Assembly: GCF_000220395.1 (NCBI RefSeq)
Contig: NW_004086103.1
Span: 21,821 to 85,820, forward strand
Source of the DNA: Ichthyophthirius multifiliis
Taxonomy: Eukaryota > Ciliophora > Oligohymenophorea > Hymenostomatida
Reading direction: 5' to 3'
DNA length: 64,000 bases
The first letter of the stretch is position 1. Each line of letters opens with the position of its first letter. Shown piece by piece: positions 1-12,113 of the stretch. Made by a program: the position numbers and the translations under genes. A model generated the notes under the pieces. The model did not search any database. It was not told the DNA's origin and was given only the letters and a program-made list of their open reading frames with translations.

Positions 1-188
1 GTTTAAATAAAATTATGTTTATTAACTTTTAGATTTTCGGAGTATGTTCTAGTATTGCTTTAGTATTTATTTGGATATTTTGTAAAGAAACTAAAGGTCA
101 AAATTTTATATAAATTGTTTAAATGTTTGAAGAAGATGATAATAATGTTTCTAAAAAATCGGAAGATGAAGTTCAATTAATTAAATGA
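1..188 (+). CDS. MFS sugar transporter, last exon (5' part outside window)
   Basis: Positions 1-32 read as the end of an intron (GT at 1-2, TTTTAG at 27-32). The exon from 33 to the TGA at 186-188 encodes about 51 residues: a hydrophobic segment (FGVCSSIALVFIWIFC), then KETKGQ, then an acidic cytoplasmic tail. A final transmembrane helix followed by E-T-K-G is the C-terminal signature of the sugar-porter branch of the major facilitator superfamily, which move hexoses or related solutes across membranes. TAA occurs in frame twice and must be Gln. The substrate cannot be told from this fragment. The next gene starts about 220 bases downstream on the same strand. Confidence 0.75.
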
Positions 189-404
189 TACTTTTGATAA
201 GATTTTTTTTTTTTTTTTTAATAAATAAGTTATTTTTCATAAAATTGTTATTATTATTATTATTATTTTTTTTTTTAAAAAAAAAAAAATAATAAATTAA
301 AAATATTTTTTAATAAAAATACTTTTATATAATATTTATTTATTTCTTTATAAAAATATAAAAACATAATTAAAGTAAATAAAAAAGAATTTAATTATTA
401 AAAG

Positions 405-1459
405 ATGATGGAGAATAGAGGTTCAGATAAACGCAAAAAAATATATTATATATTATATATAGAGAACTTTTATAATATTTTAAATTTAAAAAATGACATT
501 TATAATACTATTAATATAATATAAATAATAGAATATCAGTAAACAAATATAAAACCATAACCAAATAATTAAAGAAGAGAAATTGGAGAAGAAGCTGTCT
601 GGACATTAAGTTCTGCAAAACCAGGAAATGGAATCGAATAATTAAGAGATGGTGATGATAAAACATTTTGGCAGTATTTAATAATATAATTAAATTAATT
701 AATGTTGATAAATAATATATTAAAAATAACTAATTGAAAAAAGGTCTGATGGAAATCAGCCACATTTTATAAATATATAGTTTCAAAAAAAATGAGAATT
801 TAGGTAAAAAATAGATATTTATATTTTATATATATATACATATATATTAAAATTAGTAAAATTAATTATAAATATTTTTAAAATATATATACAAAATAAA
901 ATAATATTATTTTAATAAATACTTAAATTTAATATTAAAAGGAAATCGCTATATAATTAGATTTTAAAACTGATGAAAGTTATACTCCTAGTAAAATATC
1001 TATAAGAGCTGGTACAAATTTGCAAGATTTAACAGTATAAAATATAATAGAAGAAATATTATAAATATAATTTATTATTAAGGAAGCTGTTTATGTAGAA
1101 CTAAATGAACCAACTGGTTGGTATATTTTTCCATTAAAAACTAAACTATTGGATGAAACTGAAAAGTATTTATAATAAAATGCTTTTTAATAAATTTTTA
1201 TTAATTATTAAATATAAATAAGACCTTATATTTTAACAATGAATATTTAAATTGCAATATTATAAAATTAACATAGTGGAAAAGATACTCATGTAAGATA
1301 AATTTTAATTTTTGGTCCTAGAGAGTAAATTAAATTTATTATTATAATGACAATAATTTATACGAATAAAAAAAAAAAAAAAAAAGAAAATAAAATTAAG
1401 GATTAGGATTTCCTAATTTTAAAAGTCCCGATATTACTTAATATTATACAATTAGATGA
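405..1459 (+). CDS. APC10: Anaphase-promoting complex subunit 10 (APC10/DOC1)
   Basis: DOC-domain subunit of the anaphase-promoting complex, the ubiquitin ligase that targets cyclins and securin; APC10 helps form the degron receptor with the co-activator. Five exons can be joined. Exon 1 contains AVWTLSSAKPGNGIEQLRDG and ends at TFWQ. Later exons carry SDGNQPHFINIQF, DESYTPSKISIRAG, EPTGWYIFPL and HSGKDTHVRQILIFGPRE. These match the DOC domain along nearly its whole length, including the Asp-Glu-Ser-Tyr-Thr-Pro-Ser-Lys-Ile-Ser block. The last exon encodes GFPNFKSPDITQYYTIR before TGA at 1457-1459, ending in the Ile-Arg tail that docks on the APC3 TPR subunit. The final splice (donor near 1325, poly-A-rich intron, acceptor near 1400) does not keep phase as written, so one base or the splice choice there is uncertain. 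The start at 405 is the first ATG of the open frame; the N-terminal 60 residues are low complexity. Confidence 0.92.
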
Positions 1460-1603
1460 TTTCTTATTATTATTATTATTATTCTTATTTGTTTTATACA
1501 TGAATATTTTTTACCAAAACACATCCGAATTTTTTATTAATATAAATACATAGACTTTTTTTTAATAAATTATGTATATAAAAAACATTTTCTATAAATA
1601 AAA

Positions 1604-2666
1604 TCATATTTTAATTTTATTAAAATTTAGCAATATAACTTTTCTAGAATATTGTTTTTTTTAGTTTTTTTCTACTTTATCTTCTTCATTTTGTTCTCTA
1701 ATATAAATTTCTGATATTTTTAATAATTAGTTTTGTTAACTTTCTATATAAGTATCTACTTTATTTTCATATAATTTTATTTTGGGTTTGTAGATGAAAG
1801 TGGATATTATTAATTATTTTAATTTTGGTAAAAACTAAACATTTTTTTCGATACTTAGCTAATATAGATTTTTTAAATAATTTTGATCATTTACTTATAT
1901 AATTTTTTGATCTTATAATATTCTTTAAAAAACAAGCTAATTATATTTACTATATCTATCTTAAAAATTGTATAATTGGTAAATGTAAAATATTAATTAT
2001 AATAAATACTTATTTAAAAATCTTTTATTAATTTATCATGAGATAATTATTATTAAGGAAATACCAATACTCTAATTAATAAATATTTATATATTTTTTA
2101 TGGTATTTTATTTAAATTATCTATATATCTATTTTTCATATTATTTCAATCAATGTATTTAAAAATTTTTTTCATATATTAATTTTTATTATTTCTATTA
2201 TATTTTAATATAATTATTATATATTCACATATTTATGCTTGTTTATTAATTATAATTTCAGATTAATAATTAATTGGATTTATTTTCAAATTTTGGATAA
2301 TTTAAATATAATATTAGTGATAAATATAATACTTTTTAGACATTTTATCTTTATATGGTCTATACCTTTATTTAGTATTAAAGTATGGGTGATATTTTAA
2401 TATAATCTTTTTTATGAGGCTTACTTTTGGATACACAATTAAAAATAATTTATTTTAAATAATTATTAAAAATCTAAAAGTTAGTTTAAACGAAAATGCA
2501 ATTAATTATCTATAGTTAATCTATTTGCAAAATAATTTTTCTTTTAATATTTATTTTTTATTAAAAAATTCACTTTTTTTTGGAATAATAACATATAAAT
2601 TTATGGATTATTCAATAAACCATTATATATAATGAAAATCAGCAAATTATAGTCATAATTCTTCAT
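1604..2666 (-). CDS. Hypothetical protein(s), structure unresolved
   Basis: Two long stretches on this strand stay open in the ciliate code and have coding-like composition. One runs from about 2036 to a TGA at 1604-1606 and is charged and coil-like, with segments such as YLKNLYQLSIEKNVQFLPKL and ending EEDKVEKNQKKQYSRKVI. The other begins with ATG at 2664-2666 and reads to a TGA at 2286-2288; an overlapping second frame stays open to 2146-2148. I could not find a splice scheme that joins them cleanly, so this may be one gene with introns, one gene with base errors, or two genes. No domain is recognised. It is convergent with APC10. Confidence 0.4.
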
Positions 2667-2808
2667 TTTTCAAGCAAAAAATGTATAATACAGATATATA
2701 AAGATTATATTTAAGTATTTTTAAAAATTTATTAAACGGGAAATATTATTATTCTAATTATTTCAAATACTTTTATGATTTATTTAAAATAAAAATAATA
2801 TAAATAAC

Positions 2809-3160
2809 ATGTCTTCTATTTATACACTTAAATTTAAAGCAACTAGTTATATTGATGCTTGCCTTTAATAAAATTAAGATTCTTAAATAAATTAAGTTAC
2901 CTATTCCCATAAAAGGGACTAAATTATTTTTTTAAAAAAATTATTTATAAGATTCTTATATACAATTTCTAACAAAAACAGAAAAGATCATAACTATTAA
3001 ATAAGGAAAAAAATATATTTAAAATGCAAATTATATCAGTTTTCTTTGTATATATATTTTAGTCCAGAAGTTTTAGTAAATAATCCAAATACTGTGTTTT
3101 TTAAATTATTAGAAATAATTAAAGAAAATTAATTAGCTTATTAAACGATAAAAAACTAAT
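2809..3160 (+). CDS. Possible small hypothetical ORF
   Basis: From ATG 2809-2811 a ciliate-code frame stays open for well over 100 codons, beginning MSSIYTLKFKATSYIDAC and containing SPEVLVNNPNTVFFKLLEI. It then dissolves into AT-rich sequence without a clear end, so the right boundary given is arbitrary. Because TGA is rare in such AT-rich DNA, an open frame alone is weak evidence; composition in the first 100 codons is the only support. No family is recognised. Confidence 0.22.
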
Positions 3161-3239
3161 AATAATTATAAATTATTTATAAAATAATAATTATGAAATT
3201 AGAAAATATAATATATATATATATGTATATATATTTATA

Positions 3240-4860
3240 TATAATTTTTTTTTTTTTATAATTTATTATATATTAAAAATTAACTCTTAAACTAATTTTT
3301 TTAAAAAAAATAAATTAAATTATTTTTATTTTATACAAAGAACAAATAAAATTTTTTTTAGTGTTCTTTTTAAATTTAATATATTTTATCTTATTTTTTA
3401 TATAAAAAAAAAAATTAATTAGAAAAATATTACATGTAAATTTTATTATTTAATTTTTTTTTTTATGAAAATTTTATAATAAATTAATTTGTTATTATAA
3501 ACATTAATATTAGATTTTTTTAAAGAAAATTATGATATGTTTGTATTTGGTAAATAAAAATAATTAAATAAAATAAATATAAAGGAATAAATACTTTATC
3601 TAATTAATAAATTAAATATTTTTATATAATAAAAAAATATAATTGTATTAGAAAATAATTTTATCATAAAATTAATAATACAATAAATATAATAAATATA
3701 AATATTAATTAATAAAAAGAATTATTAAATTAATTCGAGAAATAATTAAAATTAAAACAAATTACATTTATAATACATTAACAAATATAATTTATAATAG
3801 TATTTAATTTAATTAACTGAGCTATTTGAAAAATAATAAAAATTATTTATTTTAAAAATATATTAAAATATATATATTATAAATATATAATAGTATTTAT
3901 AAATTTTAAAAAATATATATAAAATAATATATAAATATTTTTTATTTTATATAAATTAATTAATAATTAAAAAAATTATTATTATTTTAAAAATACAATT
4001 TTTATTTATAAAATAAAACTATACTTATAATATAATATTTATTTTTATATACTTTTTATAAATATTTGTAATAATATAAAATTCGATTATATTTATTATT
4101 TAAATATATAATTTTATTACTAAATTTAATTATTTAAACATTAAAATGGTTCTATTTTATATATTAAAATATAACTATACTTTAAAAATGTAAATAGAAT
4201 TGTTTTTGCTTTATTTTTAAGATTAAATTTTAATGATTACAAATAAAAAAATTAATATTTTTTTCATTTTTATATTAAATTGAAAATAATTTTAATATTT
4301 ACATTTTATCCATAATGTAAAAGTGTTATTAAACTAAAAATTAAATTTAGTTTTTTAAATTATTTTAATTGATTATAATTAAATAATAATACCATAAAGT
4401 TTAATTATAAAATATTAAATATAGAATTTTAAGTATTTTTAACACTAGTATAACTTTTTTAAATTATAGTTACTATAATTATTATTATAAAATTGTATAA
4501 TAAATATGTTGGTGTTTAAAATAAAAAAATTATATATAAAGTTTAGCATTTTTTGGAATACTATTAAAAATAAAGTTAATTTAATAATACAAAAACAAGA
4601 AAAATAGTTTATAATTTAAGTAAAATTTAATATTTTTTTTTTTAGGTAAAAAAAAATAAATAAATTAAAATTTATTTTAAAATTAATAAAAAATATTTAA
4701 AATAAAAACGTAAAAAAAAATAATAATATTTTAATAATTAATAAAATAAAATAAAATAAAATAAAATAAAATAAATTAAAATAAAAATAAAATAAATAAA
4801 TTAAAATAAAAATAAAATAAAACAAGCATATTATATAACCACATATAAAATATTTTTAAT
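3240..4860. other. Gene-free AT-rich spacer
   Basis: Almost pure A and T with short homopolymer runs. I see no coding-like stretch and no RNA gene. It ends in a run of TAAAA-type repeats just before the TPR-RING gene. Confidence 0.6.
4741..4822. repeat. AAAAT pentanucleotide microsatellite
   Basis: About five or six perfect ATAAA units followed by imperfect AAATT/AAAAT variants. It lies immediately beyond the 3' end of the minus-strand TPR-RING gene, in its probable downstream region. Confidence 0.8.
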
Positions 4861-4863
4861 TTT

Positions 4864-5584
4864 TCAAATTTCTTTTTACAATATTTCTCTACAATAGGGA
4901 CATTTTTAACTTTACTAAATCCATTACCCTATACATTTTATATGGAATAAATGCTCACATTGTAATTTTCGAACTTTTTCATTTTTTGGAATATCTTCAA
5001 GGCAAATACAGCATAGAGTTTATTCTTTACAATCAATAATTTAATTTTCTTCTTATATTTTTTGTTTTTGCGCAATATCATCTTTTCTTCTAAGCCTTAA
5101 AGCTTAACAAATTAATAGAGGCTTCATATTTCATCTTCTAGTTCAAAATTATAATAAAATCGAGTGATTTTTATATATATTCGTATGATTCTTACAGTTA
5201 TTCTTAAATTAAATATAAATTGGAAATAGAAATTAAACATGTTCCTTCTCTTGAATAATGTTTATTTTAATTTTAATATATTTTTAAAGCTATAATATAG
5301 TAATCTAAAGAGTTCTTGAAGTCTCTTTGTTTTTAGAAAAGAAATGCTAACTTTTTATATATAGAAGCCAAATATAACGAATTCTCGCCATAGTTTTATT
5401 TTTATATGTTTATAGCTTCTAAATATAAAGACTGGGATTCTTAATATTTGTGATTATCTTTACTTTCATAAGCTTTTTATAATAAATCTTTTATTTTTTC
5501 ACATTCTATTTCATTTTTAATCAAAAAATCACTTACTTATATTTCTTATTCAGATAATTGTATATATTATTATTTGGTTTCCAT
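4864..5584 (-). CDS. TPR-like / RING-H2 finger protein, probable E3 ubiquitin ligase
   Basis: The N-terminal part, from ATG 5582-5584, reads as helical repeat protein with TPR-like pairs (for example YLEAINIQKQNYGENSLYLA and FKNSLDYYIIALKIYQNQ). The C-terminal part is a RING-H2 finger. Cys pairs in LCCICLEDIPKN are followed by CEHLFHIKCIGQW and CPYCRE, giving the order C-x2-C...C-x-H-x2-H-x2-C...C-x2-C. It ends at TGA 4864-4866. RING-H2 proteins bring an E2 to a substrate, and TPR-type repeats would be the substrate- or partner-binding part. The two halves lie in different frames. A 19-base GT...AG candidate intron (about 5091-5109) would restore one open frame of 234 codons; a one-base error is the alternative. 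The join is inference; the RING motif is seen directly. Confidence 0.8.
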
Positions 5585-5599
5585 ATTTTTTTTTATTGA

Positions 5600-6785
5600 A
5601 TTATATATATTGCTTATATTTGATTATTTTAAATATTATAATTATTAATTTTTTTTAACATTTATATTTTATTTTTTTTATTTGTTTAATTATTTTTAAT
5701 TATTAAATTGCATTTTTATTATAATTATTAATAAAATAGCTTTTTTTATTATTTTTACAAAATAATATTATAATTAACATTATATATATAAAGGAATTTA
5801 AATTTATAATATTCTAAGCTTAAAATTATTTACAATTAATAATAGTATATAATATTTTTTTTTTATATATTTATTATTTTGAAGTTTGATATAATTATAT
5901 TATTCGAAACAATATTTGAATATTTTTTTATCAAATATATTGTATTTATGTAAAAATATAAGGCATTTAACATATTTAGATATTTAAAAATATAAAATAA
6001 TATTAAAATAATTATTAAATTTATGATAAATAAATAATTTAATATAATATATATTTTAATAAATTATCTTACTTATATATTTACATTGTTGTAATATAAT
6101 ATTTTAAACCATTTTTTAATATTTATAAAAATAGATATAAACATTTATTATATTATTATAAATTTATAAATTTCGAAAAAATATAAAAAAAAGTTTTTAA
6201 ATTTAATATGAATATATATATTACTAAATTGTCATTTAAAAATATAAATAAAAAGGATAAAATATAAATAAATTTTATCAAGAAAGATAATATAAATATA
6301 TAAAATATTATTTTTTTAAAAAAAGTTTATTTTAATTTTATATAAAATTTTTTATTCATTTTATTATTTTATTTTTAAATTATTAATTGCCTTAAAAGTC
6401 CAATAATATAATATTTAAATTAAAATATAATTAATTATTGTTTATTACTGTTTTTTATTTATTTTTTTTCAAATACATTTATATTATTTTATAATATCAT
6501 GAATAATTATAAATTGTAATAAATTTTATAAAAGTTTTAGGGAAGCATTAATTAATTTCAAAGAATGAAAAAATATAAAATATAGTGTGTTTAATTAAAT
6601 TAAATAATCATTTTTAAGGAAAAAATTTAAAATTATATAATTTAATTTTTCTCTTTTTATGAATTTAGCTTTTTTGGTTTTTTTTTGATTTTTTTTTTTT
6701 TATATAAAAAAAAATTTAAATATTAATATAAAGATAATCATTTTTTTTTAAATTGTATTATTTTGAAAAATAAAATAAAATAAAA
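5600..6785. other. Gene-free AT-rich spacer between divergent genes
   Basis: Lies between the starts of the TPR-RING gene (minus) and the SRPK gene (plus), so it should hold both promoters. No recognisable element beyond A/T runs; no coding or RNA signature seen. Confidence 0.55.
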
Positions 6786-6789
6786 AAAA

Positions 6790-7129
6790 ATGATCATAGA
6801 AGGTATACTCAAAAAAATAAATAAATATTAAAAAGAAGTATAGCCATATAAATTTATAAAAAAGATACCATTAAGCCTTTTGGAGAGCACGTTAATTTTG
6901 ATTTTCAAAATGAAATTTAAAAACATCAAAAACAAATAAATACAGAATAAATGTTAAGTTTTAATGAGGATATTATAGAAAAAGAAAACAAAGTAAGAAA
7001 CGAATATATTTTTTAACAAAAATTTAATTAATTTCTTAAAATAAATTTAAAAAGATATTAAAAGAAAGTAACTTAAAAACAAACTATTTCGCAGGTTGAA
7101 TAAAAAAAAAGTCTAATAACAGAAAATAA

Positions 7130-7171
<42 letters not shown>

Positions 7172-9382
7172 TAAACAGAAGATAAATAAACAAAATCACA
7201 AAATGTTTACCAAAATTAAGATAATACAAATCAATGTTTCGAACAAAAAAACTAGCAAGAAGCAACTTAAACTGATTCTCAAAACAATAATGAAGAGTAA
7301 AATATAAAATAAAATAAAAATAAAAAATAAACAAAAAGATAAACACTTGAATAACTTTTAGATTAAGTTGGCTAAGAACATGATAGTGAAGATGAAGGAA
7401 TTTAAGACTACAAAATAGGAGGATATCATCCAGTACATATAGGAGAAGTGATAAATAAGAGATATGTAGTAATTCAGAAAATTGGTTGGGGCCATTTTTC
7501 TACAGTATGGTTAGCTAAAGATTTTAAATATGAAACATATGTAGCATTGAAAGTGCAGAAATGCGCTAATAACTATTTAGAAGCTGCTTTTGATGAAGTG
7601 GAAGTATTATAAAAAGTTGCATAGAAATGCAAAGACCCTGAATGGTTAAAAGATTTATAGAAATATCATTAAGATGAGAACAGAAAGTATTTAACAAAAG
7701 ATGATTGTTAAGTAGTTTAATTATTGAATAGTTTTATATATAATGGGCCTTATGGAAGCCATTTTTGTTTTGTGTTTGAAATTCTTGGAGTTAATTTACT
7801 TGAAGTAATAAAAAGATATAATTATTAAGGTGTTCCGATGAATTTATGTAGAAAAATAGCTAAATAATGTCTTATAGGGTTAGATTTTTTAGATAGATAT
7901 TGTAATGTTATTCATACTGATTTAAAACCGGAAAATGTGTTGCTTTAATTGACTTAGGAAGATCTTAAAGATATTGTTGAAAATGGGTAAATTAAAGGAA
8001 GGGAAGTATGTGAATAAAGACTTTAAGTTATTAGAAAATTACTTGGATTATAGGAAATTATGGATATTAAGGAAGAAAAAATTAATGAAAATGAGAAAAA
8101 GGAAGCTGTTATTATTAATAGTTTAAATATAGAGAATTTTAAAAAATTAAAAGAGAAACTAAAAGAAGGGAATTTGACGAAAAACTAGAAGAAAAATTTA
8201 AAGAAAAAAATAAATAAAAAGAAAAATAAATTATAGGAAGAAGGGGTTCCTATAAATAAACTTTCTTAAGAAAATAATAATTAACAATAAAATAATGATT
8301 AAGAAAATAATAATTAAGATAATTTCAAATTGTTTTCTAAACCAGATTAATAAATTTTAAATAAAAATACCCTTTTAAGAGGACCTAAATTATAGGAAGA
8401 TTTTAAGTTAAAGATTGCGGATTTAGGAAACGCTTGTTATACTTTTTATCATTTTTCGACTTAAATTTAGACTAGATAATATCGTTCTCCTGAAGTATTT
8501 TATTTTTCTTTTTTTTCTTTTATTAATTATAAAAGGTACTTATTGGTAATATGTATAATCAAACTGCAGATATTTGGAGTTTAGCATGTATGCTTTTTGA
8601 AATATTAACTGGAGATTTTCTATTTGAACCTAGAAAAGGGCCTAATTTTTCGAAAAATGATGATCATTTAGCCCAAATATAGGAATTATGTAAAAAGTTC
8701 CCTAAAAATTATGCTTTGAAAGGAACAAATTCTAAGGTATTTTTTACTTAGTAAAAATAATATAATTTTATTAAATTAATAAAATTAGAAATATTTCGAT
8801 AAAAATGGTAAACTTAAAAGAATTCCTTAATTACATTATTGGCCTTTACATTGTGTTTTGATTGAAAAGTAAAAAAAATTAAATTAAATAAATATTTATA
8901 TTTATTAAAAAAAAAAAAAATAGATATCATATCAAAGAAAAGAAGCTAGAGAATTTGAAGATTTTATGATGTAAATGTTAAATTGTATACCTGAAAAGAG
9001 AAAAACAGCTTAATAAATGTTAGAACATCCATGGCTAAAAGGATAAACAAACGAATATGAATATAAAATGAATGAATAATAATATAACGACTATATGAAA
9101 GCTAAACAAAAATAAATTGATATTGCAAAGTTAATTGGTTATGAAATAGAATAGGATAAAAATTATATTTCTAGTTCAGATGATCATGATGCTGATAATG
9201 AATAAAATGACAACTTAGGCGAAGATGAAGATGATAGTTAATTCTATGATTATAAACCTAATATTGATAGAAAACTTGTAGATAGGTCTTTTACTAATTT
9301 AGGATATATTGGATATGGGGATGGTATTAATTTTGGAGAACTTGATAATGCAGGAAATTGGTAATTTATAAATACAAAATGA
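6790..9382 (+). CDS. SRPK: SRPK-family serine/arginine-protein kinase
   Basis: Kinase of the SRPK/Dsk1/Sky1 group, which phosphorylates SR-rich splicing factors. The signature start of the domain is seen near 7400-7540: GGYHPVHIGEVINKRY, then KIGWGHFSTVWLAKD and YVALKVQK. The catalytic loop is IHTDLKPEN (near 7910), with Thr in place of Arg as is usual in SRPKs. A spacer of about 130 residues, Lys/Asn/Gln-rich, splits the lobes as in the family. After it come KIADLGNACY, TRQYRSPEV and TADIWSLACMLFEILTGD. The C-terminal block EKRKTAQQMLEHPWLKG is followed by an acidic tail to TGA 9380-9382. Introns fit at about 6804-6845, two in the low-complexity 5' region, 8495-8535 (41 nt), about 8737-8788 and about 8870-8922. 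The acidic N-terminal exon and an (AT)n tract near 7133 precede the domain. The N-terminal exon structure is less certain than the kinase domain. Confidence 0.93.
7133..7168. repeat. (AT)n microsatellite in the SRPK 5' region
   Basis: About 17 perfect AT dinucleotides. It sits upstream of the kinase domain, probably inside an intron or at the edge of one. Confidence 0.9.
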
Positions 9383-9761
9383 AAAATTTTAAAAAAAGAA
9401 TAATAATTAAAAAAAAACTATAATATAATATTAATAATATTAATATTATATTAGTAAATTTGATTGAAAAAAATAAAAAAATAAAAATAAAAAATTATAT
9501 ATAAAAGTCTTTAGTAATTATCTTTAATAATTTTTTATTTTAAAATTGAATTTACTTTTATTTATTTTTTCTTTTTTTTTAAAAAAAATATTATTAATTT
9601 AGTTTTATATTTTTTTTTAAAAAAAATAATAAATTAATCTTATTTTTTTATAAATATATATATTTTTTTTTTTTCAAATAATTATTCTTTTTTTTTAAAA
9701 AATGCATTGTAAATAGTATTAATTTGCATTTAAATATAAATATTGTTTTTATTAAAAAAAA

Positions 9762-10092
9762 TCAATGTGAACTAAGTTAAGTCCATCCATAAGTCCAATC
9801 TTTTTTGTAAAAATAATTAATTTTTTTTTTTTTTATATTATAATTTTATGTTTAAAATAATATAATTATATTAATATTATTTAATAATTATAAATTACCG
9901 TAAACTAAAATAGCAGTAAAAGACCACATTAAAGGATATTTTAATCTAAAGAATTTAAGAGCTTTTTTGTTTTTGTTTTTGTAAAATGTAAATATTGATT
10001 ATATTTTTAAATAAAATATAAATTTTAAATAAATTACGGGTGGAATGATCTTTTGTATTCCATCTCCATCTATTAACTCTATAAGTAAACAT
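9762..10092 (-). CDS. 51-residue three-exon membrane mini-protein
   Basis: Exons at 10038-10092, 9899-9961 and 9762-9799 join with consistent phases into a complete 51-codon frame. It starts MFTYRVNRWRWNTKDHSTP and ends WTYGWTQLSSH before TGA. The middle (about residues 20-40: LKFFRLKYPLMWSFTAILVY) is a basic lead-in and one hydrophobic helix. Tryptophans are frequent, unlike the background. Short, Trp-rich, single-helix proteins with an Arg-Trp-Arg-Trp-Asn start resemble accessory subunits of mitochondrial inner-membrane complexes, but I cannot name the family, and that role is inference. It is convergent with SRPK, 380 bases away. Confidence 0.72.
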
Positions 10093-10099
10093 TTATTAA

Positions 10100-10905
10100 T
10101 TCTTATATCTTTAAATATTTTAATCAATATGATATTTGAAAAGTTTTCTTCCTTATTTATTAACTTATTAAATTTAATTCATTTTTAATTTATTATTATA
10201 ATATAATATTTTATTTTATTTTATTTATATAATTATAAATATATAATATTTTTTACATTTATAAAATATATGTTTATTAAAATATATATTTTAAATATTT
10301 ATAAAATATATTTATATAATTTTTTTTTTAATTAAAATATTTCTTTATAATTTAGTTAATAATATAAATAAATATATATATAATTATTTATATATATAAA
10401 TATAATTATTATATATTATAAAAAATTTGATAATATAAAATAATAATAAATATTTTTAATTAGATATTTTTTTATATTTTATTTATTTAGTATAAAAGTT
10501 TTCCATATATATAATAACTTTTTTTTTTATATTAAATAAATTTTTTTATTTTAAATTTTGATATTTCAATTTAATTTTTATTTATAATTATCTAAAATAC
10601 ATTGGTTTTCTATATATTTTTTAAAGAGTAAACTTAATAATTTAAATTAAAAATTTTCTTTAAAATAAATATTTTTTTATTTATTAAATTATTAATTATA
10701 TATATATAAACACTTATAAAAATTTATTATTTATAAATAAATATAAATATTTTAATTTTATATTTTTCATAAATTATTTTTTTTCTTCATTTTATTTTAA
10801 TTTTAATTATCTAAATTTTCTTTAAAAAAGATACGAAATATAATTTGTGATTTTAACTTTAATTTATTTAATAAATATTAAATTTTTAATTTTATAATTA
10901 AAAAA
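10100..10905. other. AT-rich spacer upstream of the mini-gene and tRNA
   Basis: Long A/T stretches without coding composition. Contains nothing recognisable until the tRNA gene. Confidence 0.5.
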
Positions 10906-10908
10906 TAT

Positions 10909-10980
10909 GGAGAACCTGGGCATTGATCCCAGTGCCTCTCGTATGCTAAACGAGCGCTCTACCATTTGAGCTAGATCCCC
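10909..10980 (-). tRNA. tRNA-Ala (anticodon AGC)
   Basis: Read on the minus strand, the 72 bases fold as a cloverleaf. The acceptor arms are GGGGATC and GTTCTCC. The D arm carries GCTC...GAGC. The anticodon stem CTCGT/ACGAG holds the loop TTAGCAT, giving AGC. The T stem is CTGGG/CCCAG. The G3:U70 wobble, the identity element for alanyl-tRNA synthetase, is present, and the discriminator is A. One acceptor pair (T6 opposite T67) is a mismatch, and the T loop reads ATCAATG instead of the usual TTCGAAT. It stands out sharply as the most GC-rich stretch for many kilobases. Confidence 0.93.
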
Positions 10981-11070
10981 ATTTTCATAATATTTAATTG
11001 AAAAAAAACAATAAAAGTATTAATTTAAAAAAATAATAATTATAATACTTTTTTATTTTTTATTTTTCTG

Positions 11071-11676
11071 TCATTTTACAAAATAACTAGATTATATAGA
11101 AAAGGACATTCTTAATTTATAATTTTTTATTATCAATTATAATATATTAAAATATATTTTTATATTATTCTTATTCTTTATACACTTCGAATATTATTAA
11201 ATAAAAATTTATTTTAAATGTTAAATTATTATATATTTATAGATTATAATGTTCTTTATTCGTATTTTAACGGTATATAATATTTAAGTAATGAATACTT
11301 ATTTATAAAATAAAATTAATTTAATAAAATTATAAAAAACTCGACAATATGTAAATAAAAATGTTATGTACTAAAAACATATTTTTTTTTTTTTTTATTT
11401 CTATTTATAATATGTTAATAATTTCAAAATCTACTTATTCATTATATTTAATTTAAATCTTATTAATTTTTTTTACTTACTTTTTAGACCTTTTTCTCTA
11501 ACAAATTACAAAAACGATTAGTAAGAAATATATTTTGATTTTTTAAATAAATCTATACAATTATTATATGCTTTATCTATTTGCTCATCATTTTATATTA
11601 CACTGATATTAATAGCTGAATTATAACAAACTATATATAATTATTATGAAATTTTATTAATATATGCTTATTCCAT
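11071..11676 (-). CDS. Hypothetical protein, small, helical
   Basis: From ATG 11674-11676 a ciliate-code frame encodes MEQAYINKISQQLYIVCYNS and continues through IDKAYNNCIDLFKKSKYISY and FLQFVREKGLK. There a strong donor (GTAAGTAAAA, near 11484) follows. A likely last exon near 11071-11115 ends SSYFVK before TGA 11071-11073. The first about 75 residues have normal amino-acid variety and predict as amphipathic helices; sequence after the donor is AT-rich and probably intron. No family is recognised. Confidence 0.5.
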
Positions 11677-11729
11677 ATATTTTATATTTTTTTTATATTA
11701 AATATATAGGTTGTACTTTATATATGTAA

Positions 11730-11736
<7 letters not shown>

Positions 11737-11781
<45 letters not shown>
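11737..11781. repeat. (AT)n microsatellite
   Basis: About 22 uninterrupted AT units just upstream of the minus-strand hypothetical gene. Confidence 0.9.
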
Positions 11782-11783
<2 letters not shown>

Positions 11784-12113
11784 TAATACTTTTATTATTA
11801 AATTTATTTTTAGCATATGTTTTATATAGTTTTTTTTAAATTTAAATCTTAATTATTTATTTGCAATATTTGAAAATAAGATAAAAATTTTATTTAAACA
11901 AAATAATTCATTTAGTAAAAAATAAAATAATTTATTTTATTTTTAAATTTCTGAAATTATATTTATCAAAATAAAATTTTACTTAACAATTAATATCTAT
12001 AAAAGAAAGGAAAATAATAATTTAAATATAAAATATATTTAGATTTATTATATAAATATATATACATTTTATTAATTAAACAATAAAAAAACAAAAAAAA
12101 TCTTTTTTTAAAA

